A DNA stretch of 64,000 nt, taken from Paracoccus kondratievae. GTDB taxonomy: Bacteria > Pseudomonadota > Alphaproteobacteria > Rhodobacterales > Rhodobacteraceae. Location: contig NZ_CP045072.1 in the NCBI RefSeq assembly GCF_009301415.1, forward strand, positions 2,099,001 to 2,163,000. Direction: 5' to 3'. The notes beneath the pieces were generated by a model. It saw only the letters and a list, made by a program, of their open reading frames with translations, ran no database searches and had not been told where the DNA came from. How positions within the stretch are numbered: position 1 is the first letter of the stretch; each line of letters starts with the position of its first letter. This document shows, in pieces, positions 8,902 through 15,947 of this stretch. Both the position numbers and the translations under genes were made by a program.

Positions 8902-10260
8902 ATGGAGCGCAGACGCATCTGGGGCTGGTGGTTCTTTGACTGGGCCAGCCAGCCGTTTTCAACGCTGCTGATGACCTTCATTTTTCCGGTCTATTACGCC
9001 GAGATCGCCCGCCAGCATTACACCGCACAAGGCATGACCCCCGAGGCGGCGGGGGCGGCGGCGCAGTCGCTCTGGGGTTACGGGCTTGGCATCTGCGGCA
9101 TCATCATCGCCGTTCTTGCACCAGTGCTTGGCGCCATCGCCGACAATACCGGACGGCGCCTGATCTGGGTGTGGATCTTTTCGGCATTCTATATAGCGGG
9201 TTCATGGAGCCTGTGGTTCCTGATGCCCGACCAGCCGCACCTGCATCTGGCGGTCCTGTCCTTTGGGATCGGCCTGATCGGGATGGAGTTCGCCACCATC
9301 TTTACCAACGCCCTGCTGCCGGGGCTGGCCCCGCATGACGATATCGGCCGCGTCTCGGGTTCAGGCTTTGCTTTCGGTTATCTTGGCGGCGTGATCTCTT
9401 TGGCTGTGGTGCTGCTTTTTCTGGCCGAGAACGCCCAGACCGGCCGCACCATGCTGGGGATCGCACCGGTGCTGGGCCTTGATCCGGCGCTGCGCGAGGG
9501 CACGCGGGCGGTCGGGCCGTTCACGGCGCTGTGGTACCTGGCCTTCATGATCCCCTTTGCCCTCTGGGTGCCCGAGACCCCGGGACCGCGCCGAAAGCTG
9601 CAGCTTGGCACCGCCATGACCGAGCTTTGGCGCCTGCTTGCCAGCCTGCGGTGGCGCAGGTCGCTGGCGGCATGGCTTGCCTCGTCCATGTTCTCACGCG
9701 ATGCGCTGAATGCGCTTTACGCCTTTGGTGGCGTCTATGCCGGTACGGTGCTGGGCTGGCCGGTGTTTCTTGCCGGTGTCTTTGGCGTGGTCAGCGCGGT
9801 CTCGGCCGCAGTGATCAGCTGGATCGGAGGACGCGCGGACCGGCGCTGGGGTCCCAAGCCGGTGATCATCATCTGTACGCTGGTCCTGATCGGGGTCTGC
9901 ATCCTCATCACTGGCATGAGCCGCCAGCAGATCATGGGCCTGCCCCTGCCCGAGGGCTCGCACCTGCCCGATGCGCTGTTTTTCCTTTGCGGTGCGCTGA
10001 TCGGCGGCGCAGGCGGGGCGCTGCAATCGGCCAGCCGGACAATGATGGTGCGCCACACCACGCCCGAGCGTGCGACCGAGGCCTTTGGGCTGTACGCGCT
10101 GTCGGGCAAGGCGACGGCATTCCTGGCGCCGCTGCTGATCGCCACGGTGACCGATGTGACCGGAAACCAACGGCTGGGCATCTCTCCGCTCATCGTGATG
10201 TTCATTCTGGCGCTGGTTCTGCTAATCTGGGTCAAAGCAAAAGGAGAGGCCGCGCAGTGA
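8902..10260 (+). CDS. MFS transporter, UMF1 (Atg22-like) family
   Basis: Polytopic transporter of 452 aa with about twelve hydrophobic segments. The start 'WGWWFFDWASQPFSTLLMTF' is the signature N-terminus of the UMF1/Atg22-like branch of the major facilitator superfamily. The loop 'LGAIADNTGRRLIW' corresponds to the MFS motif A, and a second copy is 'IGGRADRRWGPKPVI'. I place the start at the ATG at 8902, which has AAGGGGGG five bases upstream. The ATG at 8884 is in frame but lacks a ribosome site. The stop overlaps the GTG start of mepA. Bacterial members are mostly uncharacterised, so the substrate is unknown. Confidence 0.87.
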   Translation: MERRRIWGWWFFDWASQPFSTLLMTFIFPVYYAEIARQHYTAQGMTPEAAGAAAQSLWGYGLGICGIIIAVLAPVLGAIADNTGRRLIWVWIFSAFYIAGSWSLWFLMPDQPHLHLAVLSFGIGLIGMEFATIFTNALLPGLAPHDDIGRVSGSGFAFGYLGGVISLAVVLLFLAENAQTGRTMLGIAPVLGLDPALREGTRAVGPFTALWYLAFMIPFALWVPETPGPRRKLQLGTAMTELWRLLASLRWRRSLAAWLASSMFSRDALNALYAFGGVYAGTVLGWPVFLAGVFGVVSAVSAAVISWIGGRADRRWGPKPVIIICTLVLIGVCILITGMSRQQIMGLPLPEGSHLPDALFFLCGALIGGAGGALQSASRTMMVRHTTPERATEAFGLYALSGKATAFLAPLLIATVTDVTGNQRLGISPLIVMFILALVLLIWVKAKGEAAQ

Positions 10261-11129
10261 TCCGTAAATTCCTGACCGCCGCCGTGCTGGCGCTGACCGG
10301 GTTTGGCCTGGTCCAGCCCGCGGCAGCCGACCCGCTGGCCCGCAGTGTCTTTGGCGCCGCGCCCGGCCCGACCGGGGGCAAGCCCGTCTCGATTGGTTTC
10401 TATTCCAAGGGCTGTATTTCGGGCGCCGCGCAGCTGCCGGAAACCGGTCCGACATGGCAGGCGATGCGCCTGTCGCGCAACCGCCACTGGGGCCATCCCG
10501 AGCTGGTCAGCTTTCTGATTGGCCTGTCGCAAGCCGCCCGCCAGGCCGGCTGGCAGGGGCTTTACATCGGCGACATGGGACAGGCCCGTGGTGGACCAAT
10601 GACCTCGGGCCATGCCAGCCACCAGTCCGGCCTTGACGCCGACATCTGGATGCTGCCGCCCCAAAGCCTGAAGCTGACCGTCGCGCAGCGCGAAAAGATT
10701 TCGTCCCAATCGGTGGTGAACAAGGCCGGGACCGCGCCCTCGGCACTGTGGAGTGGCAGCCATATGGCGATCATCCGCGCCGCTGCCCGCGATCCGCGCG
10801 TCGAACGTATCTTTGTCGATCCGGTCGCCAAGGTTGCAATGTGCCAGACCGAAACCGGGGACCGCAGCTATCTGCGCAAGATCCGTCCGTTGGGAGGGCA
10901 TGATTACCACTTCCACGTGCGCCTGTCCTGCCCGGCAGGCTCGGTCTGTCAGCAGCAGGACCCGCCCCCGCCCGGCGACGGTTGCGCCGAGGCCGCAGAG
11001 TGGATCAAGGACCGCATCGACCCCAGCCGGGTCAAGCCGGTTCCGCCCGACCCCAATTATCGTCACCCCCGCAGCTACCGGCTTAGCGAAATGCCCCGTC
11101 AATGTCAGGTCGTCGCCACCGCCCGCTAA
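10257..11129 (+). CDS. mepA: Penicillin-insensitive murein endopeptidase MepA
   Basis: Periplasmic LAS-type zinc metallopeptidase that cuts D-alanyl-meso-diaminopimelate cross-links in peptidoglycan. The 290-aa protein has a signal peptide (about 1-23, cleaved after AAA). The first metal motif 'GHASHQSGLDADIW' (H about 118, D about 126) and the second, 'GHDYHFHVRL' (about 214-223), are both intact. Several Cys residues in the C-terminal half could form disulfides. The start is GTG at 10257, overlapping the MFS stop, with AAAGGAG at 10240-10246. The mepA reading frame stays open far upstream inside the MFS gene, but that extension is only a shadow of the transporter sequence. Similar genes in the window also act on peptidoglycan. 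Confidence 0.94.
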   Translation: MIRKFLTAAVLALTGFGLVQPAAADPLARSVFGAAPGPTGGKPVSIGFYSKGCISGAAQLPETGPTWQAMRLSRNRHWGHPELVSFLIGLSQAARQAGWQGLYIGDMGQARGGPMTSGHASHQSGLDADIWMLPPQSLKLTVAQREKISSQSVVNKAGTAPSALWSGSHMAIIRAAARDPRVERIFVDPVAKVAMCQTETGDRSYLRKIRPLGGHDYHFHVRLSCPAGSVCQQQDPPPPGDGCAEAAEWIKDRIDPSRVKPVPPDPNYRHPRSYRLSEMPRQCQVVATAR

Positions 11130-12067
11130 GGCGCGGTGGTCCGGCAGGCGGCGCGGCAGGGCGGCCCCGCCGCCTGCCGGGGCTTGCGCTGGCACTGTTG
11201 CTTTCTGCCTCTGCAGCCTGCGCCGCGGACCCGACACCTTCGGGAACGCCCAAGGTCGATTACGTCGCAACCTATGTCTGGCGGATGGAGGATGAGGATT
11301 TCGGCGGCTTCTCGGGCATCGAAATCAGCGCCGATGGCGAACGCTTCACCGCACTGTCCGACCGCGCCACCATCCGCTGGGGCAGCATAGAGCGTGACAC
11401 TCAGGGCCGGATTCGCGGACTGGATCTGGCTGGTCGGGCACGTCTGCGTGACAGCAGCGGCAAGCCGCTGAAACCCGGCTGGCAGGGCGACAGCGAGGGG
11501 CTTGCCATCTCAGTTGACGGCACGATCTGGGTCAGCTTTGAAGGGCTGACGCGCGTTGCCCGCTATGACACCCCCGACAGCCCCGCCCAGCCCCTGCCCC
11601 GTCCGCCCGAGTTCAAGGAAATGCAGCGCAACTCGTCGCTTGAGGCGCTGGCGGTCCTGCCTGACGGAACCCTGCTGACCCTGCCCGAACGCTCTGGCGT
11701 GCTGACCCGGCCGTTTCCGGTCTGGCGCTGGAGGAATGGGAAATGGGACCAGCCCTTCTCGATCCCACGCACGGGCGACTGGCTGGCTGTCAGCGCAGAT
11801 ATCGGGCCCGACGGGCGGTTCTATCTGCTGGAACGGGACTTCAAAGGTCTTCTTGGCTTTCGCTCGCGCGTGCGCCGCTTTGATCTTGGCGAAAACGCCA
11901 TCTCGAACGAAAGGGTGCTGCTTGAGACCCGGCCGCTGCAATATGACAACCTTGAGGGTATCTCGGTCTGGCATGACGGACAGGGTATCCGTATCACCAT
12001 GATCTCAGACGATAATTTCGGCTGGCTGCAACGAACCGAGCTGGTCGAGTATCGGGTCACGGAATGA
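11102..12067 (+). CDS. Esterase-like activity of phytase family protein
   Basis: 321-aa exported protein of the 'phytase-like' beta-propeller family (Pfam-type PF13449). A basic leader with about ten Arg residues precedes a hydrophobic signal segment (about 30-42, 'LPGLALALLLSASAACA'). The blades contain the recurring 'GFSGIEISADGERFTALSDR', 'DSEGLAISVDGTIWVSFE', 'SLEALAVLPDGTLLTLPER' and 'YDNLEGISVWHDGQGIRITMISDDN' elements. These Glu-containing loops are the family's signature. The ORF overlaps mepA by 28 bases and the following hydrolase by four, so the three are translated together. The family name comes from annotation history. The true substrate is not known. Confidence 0.85.
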   Translation: MSGRRHRPLRRGGPAGGAAGRPRRLPGLALALLLSASAACAADPTPSGTPKVDYVATYVWRMEDEDFGGFSGIEISADGERFTALSDRATIRWGSIERDTQGRIRGLDLAGRARLRDSSGKPLKPGWQGDSEGLAISVDGTIWVSFEGLTRVARYDTPDSPAQPLPRPPEFKEMQRNSSLEALAVLPDGTLLTLPERSGVLTRPFPVWRWRNGKWDQPFSIPRTGDWLAVSADIGPDGRFYLLERDFKGLLGFRSRVRRFDLGENAISNERVLLETRPLQYDNLEGISVWHDGQGIRITMISDDNFGWLQRTELVEYRVTE

Positions 12068-13197
12068 GCATTGCCGATTGCGTCACCGCCGTGGATCGCG
12101 CCATCGACAGCGCGCTGGCCGGGCGTCGCATCGTCGGCTGTGTCGTGCTGGTGGCCGAAGACGGGCGGCTGGCTCATGCCCGTGCTGCCGGGCTTGCCGA
12201 CCGCGAAGCGGGCCAGCCGATGCAGCAATCGACCTGGCTGCGCTATGCCTCGATCTCGAAACCCTTCACCACCGTCGCGGCGCTGCGGCTGATGCAAGAG
12301 GGACGGCTTGCGCCCGATGATCCGGTGACGCGCTGGCTGCCGGGTTTTACCCCAGCGATGCCCGACGGGCGCCAGCCGCTGATCACTGTCGATCACCTGA
12401 TGTCGCATCTGGCCGGGCTTGATTACGGCTTTAACCAGCCCAAGGACGGACCCTATGCACAGGCCGGGGTGTCGGACGGGATCTCTGACAGTGGAATCTC
12501 TATGGCCGAGAACCTGCGCCGTATCACCTCGGTCCCGCTCGACCGGCTGCCGGGCACGCGCTGGCGCTATTCGATCGCAACCGATGTGCTGGGTGCGGTG
12601 ATCGAGGCGGCGGCCGACATGCCCCTGCCCGATGCCATGGCCCGGCTGGTTACCGAACCCCTGGGCGTCGAGGCCGCTTTCCACGCCCCCGAGGCAGTTG
12701 AGCTGGCCGCAAACTACGCCGCTGCCCGGCCCGAACCAGTACGGATGCAGGGTCTGACCCGCATCCCCAATCCGCTGCAACCCGAACACAGCTATTCCTA
12801 TCTGCCCGAGCGTATCCGCGATCCACAGGCATATCCTTCGGGCGGAGGCGGCATGGCCGGCACGGCTGAGGCTGCACTGACCTTGCTTGAAACCCTGCGC
12901 ACGGGTTCGTTCCTTGGTCAGGATCTGCGGACCGAGGCGCATCGCAACCGTATCCACCAGCGCCACCCGCTGCGCGGCCCGGGCTGGGGCCACGCCTGGG
13001 CTGGCGCTGTGATCACCGATGCGGCGGCAGCGGGGATCGGCCTGCCGCAAGGTTGCCTCAGCTGGGGTGGGATCTATGGCCACAACTGGATCATCGACCC
13101 TCTCAACCGCCGCTGCGTGATCGCGATGACGAATACCGCGCTTGAAGGTATGAACGGCGCCTTCGCAGTGGAAATCGCCGCCGCTGCCGCGCTATAA
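12064..13197 (+). CDS. Serine hydrolase, class C beta-lactamase fold
   Basis: 377-aa member of the beta-lactamase/DD-peptidase/esterase superfamily. The catalytic Ser-x-x-Lys is 'SISK' at about residues 63-66, in 'LRYASISKPFTTVAALRLM'. The Tyr of the second motif is in 'RWRYSIATDVLGAVIE' near residue 169, and a Gly-rich strand with 'GGIYGHNW' sits near the C-terminus where the third motif is expected. No clear signal peptide is present, so it may be cytoplasmic, which favours an esterase or amidase role over antibiotic resistance. It is the last gene of a coupled run starting with the MFS transporter. Substrate unknown. Confidence 0.86.
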   Translation: MSIADCVTAVDRAIDSALAGRRIVGCVVLVAEDGRLAHARAAGLADREAGQPMQQSTWLRYASISKPFTTVAALRLMQEGRLAPDDPVTRWLPGFTPAMPDGRQPLITVDHLMSHLAGLDYGFNQPKDGPYAQAGVSDGISDSGISMAENLRRITSVPLDRLPGTRWRYSIATDVLGAVIEAAADMPLPDAMARLVTEPLGVEAAFHAPEAVELAANYAAARPEPVRMQGLTRIPNPLQPEHSYSYLPERIRDPQAYPSGGGGMAGTAEAALTLLETLRTGSFLGQDLRTEAHRNRIHQRHPLRGPGWGHAWAGAVITDAAAAGIGLPQGCLSWGGIYGHNWIIDPLNRRCVIAMTNTALEGMNGAFAVEIAAAAAL

Positions 13198-13211
13198 TTC
13201 CTGCGACATCG

Positions 13212-13240
13212 TTGACACGATCCCCGCAGGGCCGTATCCG
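13212..13240 (+). promoter_or_regulatory. Candidate sigma-70 promoter for the YhhQ gene
   Basis: A perfect TTGACA (13212-13217) is followed after 17 bases by TATCCG (13235-13240). It lies 57 bases before the transporter's ATG, in a gap of about 100 bases. Both elements and the spacing fit a housekeeping promoter. The short leader that would result contains a CCCCG/CGGGG hairpin, but I could not fit a preQ1 riboswitch to it. Confidence 0.55.
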
Positions 13241-13296
13241 GCCTTGCCCCGGTCGGGGCCGAGTCTCCGCTACCTTGCCAAAACGGAAAAGCAGAC

Positions 13297-13911
13297 ATGC
13301 CCCGTATTCTTCCTGGCGTCATCGCCATGGCCGCCGTCGTGGTGGCCTCGAACATTCTGGTCCAGCACCTGCTGGGCGACTGGCTGACCTGGGGGGCGCT
13401 GACCTATCCCGTCGCCTTTCTTGTCACCGATATCATGAACCGGATCTATGGCCCCGCCGCTGCGCGTAAGGTGGTCTATGCCGGTTTCGTGACCGGAGTG
13501 CTGTGTTCGGTCGTGGCGGCCGGCATGGACAAGACCACGCTGCGCATCGCCGTCGCCTCGGGTGCGGCGTTCCTTTCAGCGCAGCTGATGGACATCTCGG
13601 TCTTCAACCAGTTGCGAAAATACAACTGGTGGCTCCCACCGCTTGCGGCCAGCGTCGCGGGTTCGATCCTGGATACGGCCGTCTTTTTCAGCATCGCTTT
13701 TGCCGATCAGCTGGCCCCACTCTTTCCTGGCGACGATGTTTCCTGGGCAAATGAGCCCGTTGCATTGCTGGGTCACGGTCCGGTTCAGCCTCTTTGGGTG
13801 TCTCTGGCCATCGCCGATTGTGGCGTGAAACTGGCGCAGGCCGTGCTGGCGCTTGTCCCTTTCCGTATCGTTGTAGGAAATTTGATCCGCCGCCGCGCGC
13901 AAATTCATTGA
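13297..13911 (+). CDS. yhhQ: Queuosine precursor transporter, YhhQ family
   Basis: Inner-membrane transporter of 204 aa for 7-cyano-7-deazaguanine or related queuosine precursors (VUT family). About six hydrophobic segments are visible. The family-specific elements are 'VAFLVTDIMNRIYGPAAARKVVYAGF' (shortened: VTDIMNRIYGP), with its acidic-Asn loop, 'QLMDISVFNQLRK' and 'WWLPPLAASVAGSILDTAVFF'. The C-terminus ends in basic 'RRRAQIH'. The gene is preceded by a good promoter, and its stop codon overlaps the -35 element of the small transcription unit that follows. Confidence 0.9.
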   Translation: MPRILPGVIAMAAVVVASNILVQHLLGDWLTWGALTYPVAFLVTDIMNRIYGPAAARKVVYAGFVTGVLCSVVAAGMDKTTLRIAVASGAAFLSAQLMDISVFNQLRKYNWWLPPLAASVAGSILDTAVFFSIAFADQLAPLFPGDDVSWANEPVALLGHGPVQPLWVSLAIADCGVKLAQAVLALVPFRIVVGNLIRRRAQIH

Positions 13912-13935
13912 CTGTCAATGGTTCTGTGGCAGGCT
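13908..13935 (+). promoter_or_regulatory. Candidate promoter of the small RNA/mini-ORF unit
   Basis: TTGACT (13908-13913) overlaps the yhhQ stop codon. It is followed after 16 bases by CAGGCT (13930-13935), which keeps the two most conserved -10 positions. The same layout, TTGATA-16-TAGGCT, stands in front of the DUF2853 gene in this window. Transcription would start near 13942, about 15 bases before the ribosome-binding region. Confidence 0.45.
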
Positions 13936-13972
13936 GGATTCATACGGCAACTTATTGAAAGGAGGTGGTCCA

Positions 13973-14029
13973 GTGTCGAGAGTGATGTTGGAGAGAGGTG
14001 TCGGGACAGTCAGGGGAGCCGTGGCCTAA
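13973..14029 (+). CDS. Putative 18-aa peptide under an extreme Shine-Dalgarno
   Basis: A GTG start at 13973 stands seven bases after GGAGG (13961-13965) and opens a frame of 18 sense codons ending at TAA 14027. The peptide would read (f)MSRVMLERGVGTVRGAVA. It is basic, has no Cys, Trp or His, and no run of a single amino acid that would suggest classic attenuation. An internal ATG at 13985 is in frame. The ORF is too short for standard gene callers. Spacing and ribosome site are ideal, but translation is not proven, and the frame may only serve to bring ribosomes onto the RNA. No homologue is known to me. Confidence 0.45.
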   Translation: MSRVMLERGVGTVRGAVA

Positions 14030-14105
14030 GGGCAGCCCCAAGGGTTGTAAACCCTGGCTGGGACGGTAGGCACCAACCCTAACCGGACCATCTCCGAAGA
14101 ACTCG

Positions 14106-14143
14106 CGGGCCGTTCTTTTACAGAGCGGCCCGTTCAGTTTTTC
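14106..14143 (+). terminator. Intrinsic terminator
   Basis: An 11-bp stem pairs CGGGCCGTTCT (14106-14116) with AGAGCGGCCCG (14122-14132), with one G-T pair and a 5-base loop. TTCAGTTTTT follows. It ends the small transcription unit. Confidence 0.85.
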
Positions 14144-14221
14144 TGCTATTTCTTCGCAGCCCGATTTCACGCGGCACCTGAACTTTGCCACCTGGAAAAT
14201 CGCGATCCCGGCAGGAAAGCA

Positions 14222-14238
14222 CCCCGGCCAAACCGGGG
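14222..14238 (-). terminator. Hairpin after the thiolase gene
   Basis: CCCCGG/CCGGGG forms a 6-bp stem with a 5-base loop, 12 bases downstream of the thiolase stop on the minus strand. It is followed in that direction by TGCTTTCC, so it is at best a weak intrinsic terminator. Confidence 0.4.
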
Positions 14239-14249
14239 CGCCGGGCGGG

Positions 14250-15431
14250 TCAGATACGCTCGATCGCCAGCGCGATCCCCTGACCGCCGCCAATGCACAT
14301 GGTGATCAGCCCCTTGCGGCCACCGGTGCGCATCAGCTCATACATGGTCTTGACGGTGATGATGGCACCGGTCGCGCCAACGGGATGGCCAAGGGCGATG
14401 GCGCCGCCGTTCGGATTCACCCGCGCCGGATCAAGGCCCAGCTCTTTGTTCACCGCCAGTGCCTGGGCGGCAAAGGCCTCGTTCGACTCGATCACGTCGA
14501 AATCGGCTGCCTTCAGCCCGGTGCGCTGCAACAGCGCCTGAACCGCCGGAACCGGACCGATGCCCATGACCTCGGGACGCACACCGGCGACGGCATGGCC
14601 GATGACGCGAAACAGCGGCTTTGTCCCCGCCGCCTGCGCCGCATCGGCCCGCGCCAGTACCAGCGCCCCCGCTCCGTCATTGATGCCCGAAGCATTACCC
14701 GCAGTGACGGTACCGTCCTTTTGGAACACCGGCTTCAACGCGGCGAGCTTGTCCAGATCTGTCGCTTTCGGATGCTCGTCGGTATCGAAACTGACCACGC
14801 CCTTGCGGGTCTTGATCTCGACCGGGACGATCTGTTCCTTAAAGCGGCCCTCGGCAATGGCGGCGGCGGCGCGTTTCTGGCTTTCCAGTGCGAATTCGTC
14901 CTGCGCCTGGCGCGAGATATCATGCTCGCGCGCGACGTTCTCGGCCGTGACGCCCATATGACCGGTACCCATCGGGCAGGTCAGTGCGCCAACCATCATG
15001 TCGAGCATCTTTACATCGCCCATCCGGGCGCCAAAGCGCGCCGAAGGCACGGCATAGGGCGCGCGGCTCATCGTCTCGGCCCCGCCAGCGACGGCGAAAT
15101 CGGCATCCCCCAGCGTCAGTGCCTGCACAGCCGAAACGATCGCCTGCGCGCCCGAACCGCACAGCCGGTTCACGTTCATCGCCGGGGTGGTATGCGGCAC
15201 GCCCGCCTCAAGCATTGCCACGCGGGACAGGTACATGTCGCGTGGTTCAGTGTTCAGCACATGGCCAAAAACCACGGTCCCGATACGTTCGGGGGTAATG
15301 CCTGCGCGCTCGATCGCGGCGCGGGTCACAGTCGCGGCCAGCTGGATCGGCGGCACATCCGCAAGGCTGCCTCCGAAAGTGCCGATGGCTGTGCGAGCCC
15401 CGGACAGGATGACGATATCGTTCTGGGCCAT
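14250..15431 (-). CDS. phaA: Acetyl-CoA C-acetyltransferase (thiolase)
   Basis: Cytosolic thiolase of 393 aa that condenses two acetyl-CoA to acetoacetyl-CoA, or runs in reverse in degradation. The acylated Cys is C91 in 'NVNRLCGSGAQA'. The general-base His is about H349 in 'IALGHPVGATGA', and the second catalytic Cys is about C379 in 'TMCIGGGQG'. All are intact and the length is typical. The ATG at 15431 has GGGGGGAA just upstream. The frame stays open to 15665 but the extension is not thiolase-like. The biosynthetic type suggests polyhydroxybutyrate or ketone metabolism. The partner reductase phaB is not adjacent, so the symbol is a best guess against atoB. Confidence 0.92.
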   Translation of the reverse strand: MAQNDIVILSGARTAIGTFGGSLADVPPIQLAATVTRAAIERAGITPERIGTVVFGHVLNTEPRDMYLSRVAMLEAGVPHTTPAMNVNRLCGSGAQAIVSAVQALTLGDADFAVAGGAETMSRAPYAVPSARFGARMGDVKMLDMMVGALTCPMGTGHMGVTAENVAREHDISRQAQDEFALESQKRAAAAIAEGRFKEQIVPVEIKTRKGVVSFDTDEHPKATDLDKLAALKPVFQKDGTVTAGNASGINDGAGALVLARADAAQAAGTKPLFRVIGHAVAGVRPEVMGIGPVPAVQALLQRTGLKAADFDVIESNEAFAAQALAVNKELGLDPARVNPNGGAIALGHPVGATGAIITVKTMYELMRTGGRKGLITMCIGGGQGIALAIERI

Positions 15432-15537
15432 GATTCCCCCCCGATCATGCTGAAATCCAATTAGTCGTAGCCGCGCCGCAGTGACCGGGAAAGCCCCGGC
15501 CCCTTGCAACGTTACGGAATCCACGCAAGATGCCTGC

Positions 15538-15894
15538 ATGACCAGCGACCCACGGCTAAGCCTGCGCCTGCATTTCGACTCTGGCCTGACCTTCGGGCGC
15601 GGCAAGGCCGACCTGTTGCAAGGGATCGAGGAAGAGGGCTCGATCTCGGCCGCCGGGCGACGCATGGGGATGAGCTATCGCCGCGCCTGGTCTTTGGTCG
15701 AAGAGATGAACGCGCATTTCACCTCGCCACTGGTGGACAGCAGCCGCGGAGGCGCACGTGGAGGCGGCGCGCAGCTGACTGATCTGGGCCGGCAGGTGCT
15801 GGCCGATTACCGCGCGCTTGAGACACTTTTGCGCGAGCAGGGGGCCAAGCATCTGGCCCGTCTTCGCGCAGGGCAGCGATATGTTTCAACGTAA
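15538..15894 (+). CDS. ModE-type winged-helix regulator, DNA-binding domain only
   Basis: 118-aa protein matching the N-terminal LysR-like winged helix of ModE, the molybdate-responsive repressor. Visible elements are 'FGRGKADLLQGIEEEGSISAAGRRMGMSYRRAWSLVEEMN' (quoted here only as the helix-turn-helix core SISAAGRRMGMSYRRAW) and a Gly-rich wing, 'SRGGARGGGAQLTDLG'. The C-terminal molybdate-binding (TOBE/Mop) domains of full-length ModE are absent, so it cannot sense molybdate the usual way on its own. The ATG at 15538 is preferred over the frame opening at 15481, which lacks family similarity. It sits directly upstream of an inverted repeat and modABC, so it most likely controls them. Confidence 0.85.
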   Translation: MTSDPRLSLRLHFDSGLTFGRGKADLLQGIEEEGSISAAGRRMGMSYRRAWSLVEEMNAHFTSPLVDSSRGGARGGGAQLTDLGRQVLADYRALETLLREQGAKHLARLRAGQRYVST

Positions 15895-15923
15895 ATAACG
15901 GTTGCCAGGCTTGTCGCGGTCTG

Positions 15924-15945
15924 GTTATGTCCAATCAGACATAAC
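15924..15945 (+). promoter_or_regulatory. ModE-box-like operator in front of modA
   Basis: A perfect 8-bp inverted repeat, GTTATGTC - 6 bases - GACATAAC, stands 2 bases before the upstream candidate start of modA and 15 before the downstream one. Known ModE sites are inverted repeats with TAT..ATA / ATAACG ends and a spacer of about 6, which this fits. It is ideally placed to repress modABC. Confidence 0.75.
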
Positions 15946-15947
15946 GA

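Larger units (their letters stand above)
13942..14143 (+). ncRNA. Candidate structured RNA of about 200 nt containing an 18-codon ORF
   Basis: This unit fills the gap between yhhQ and the thiolase gene, from a candidate promoter to an intrinsic terminator. Its 5' region GAAAGGAGGTGGTCC (13957-13971) can pair with the conserved 3' tail of 16S rRNA over 15 nt with one G-U pair. Downstream, GGACCATCTCC (14085-14095) can pair with GGAGGTGGTCC (13961-13971) over 11 nt, again with one G-U, which would hide the ribosome site. Inside the closed domain is a hairpin with stems CAGCC/GGCTG (14033-14037 with 14056-14060) and AGGGTT/AACCCT (14041-14046 with 14050-14055). A second AACCCT at 14075-14080 could compete. 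I do not recognise the element. It could be a regulatory RNA, an mRNA for a micropeptide, or both. Confidence 0.55.

Noticed and set aside
13241..13296. Possible preQ1 riboswitch in the yhhQ leader
   Set aside because: The leader has a CCCCG/CGGGG hairpin and an A-rich tail, but no arrangement matched the preQ1-I or preQ1-II core. The stems are too short.
13942..14143. tmRNA, SRP RNA, 6S RNA or tRNA in the 13.9-14.1 kb gap
   Set aside because: No tag-peptide frame, no GGAAGGAAGCAGCC-type SRP motif, no T-arm GTTCGA element and no long 6S-like open-centre hairpin were seen.
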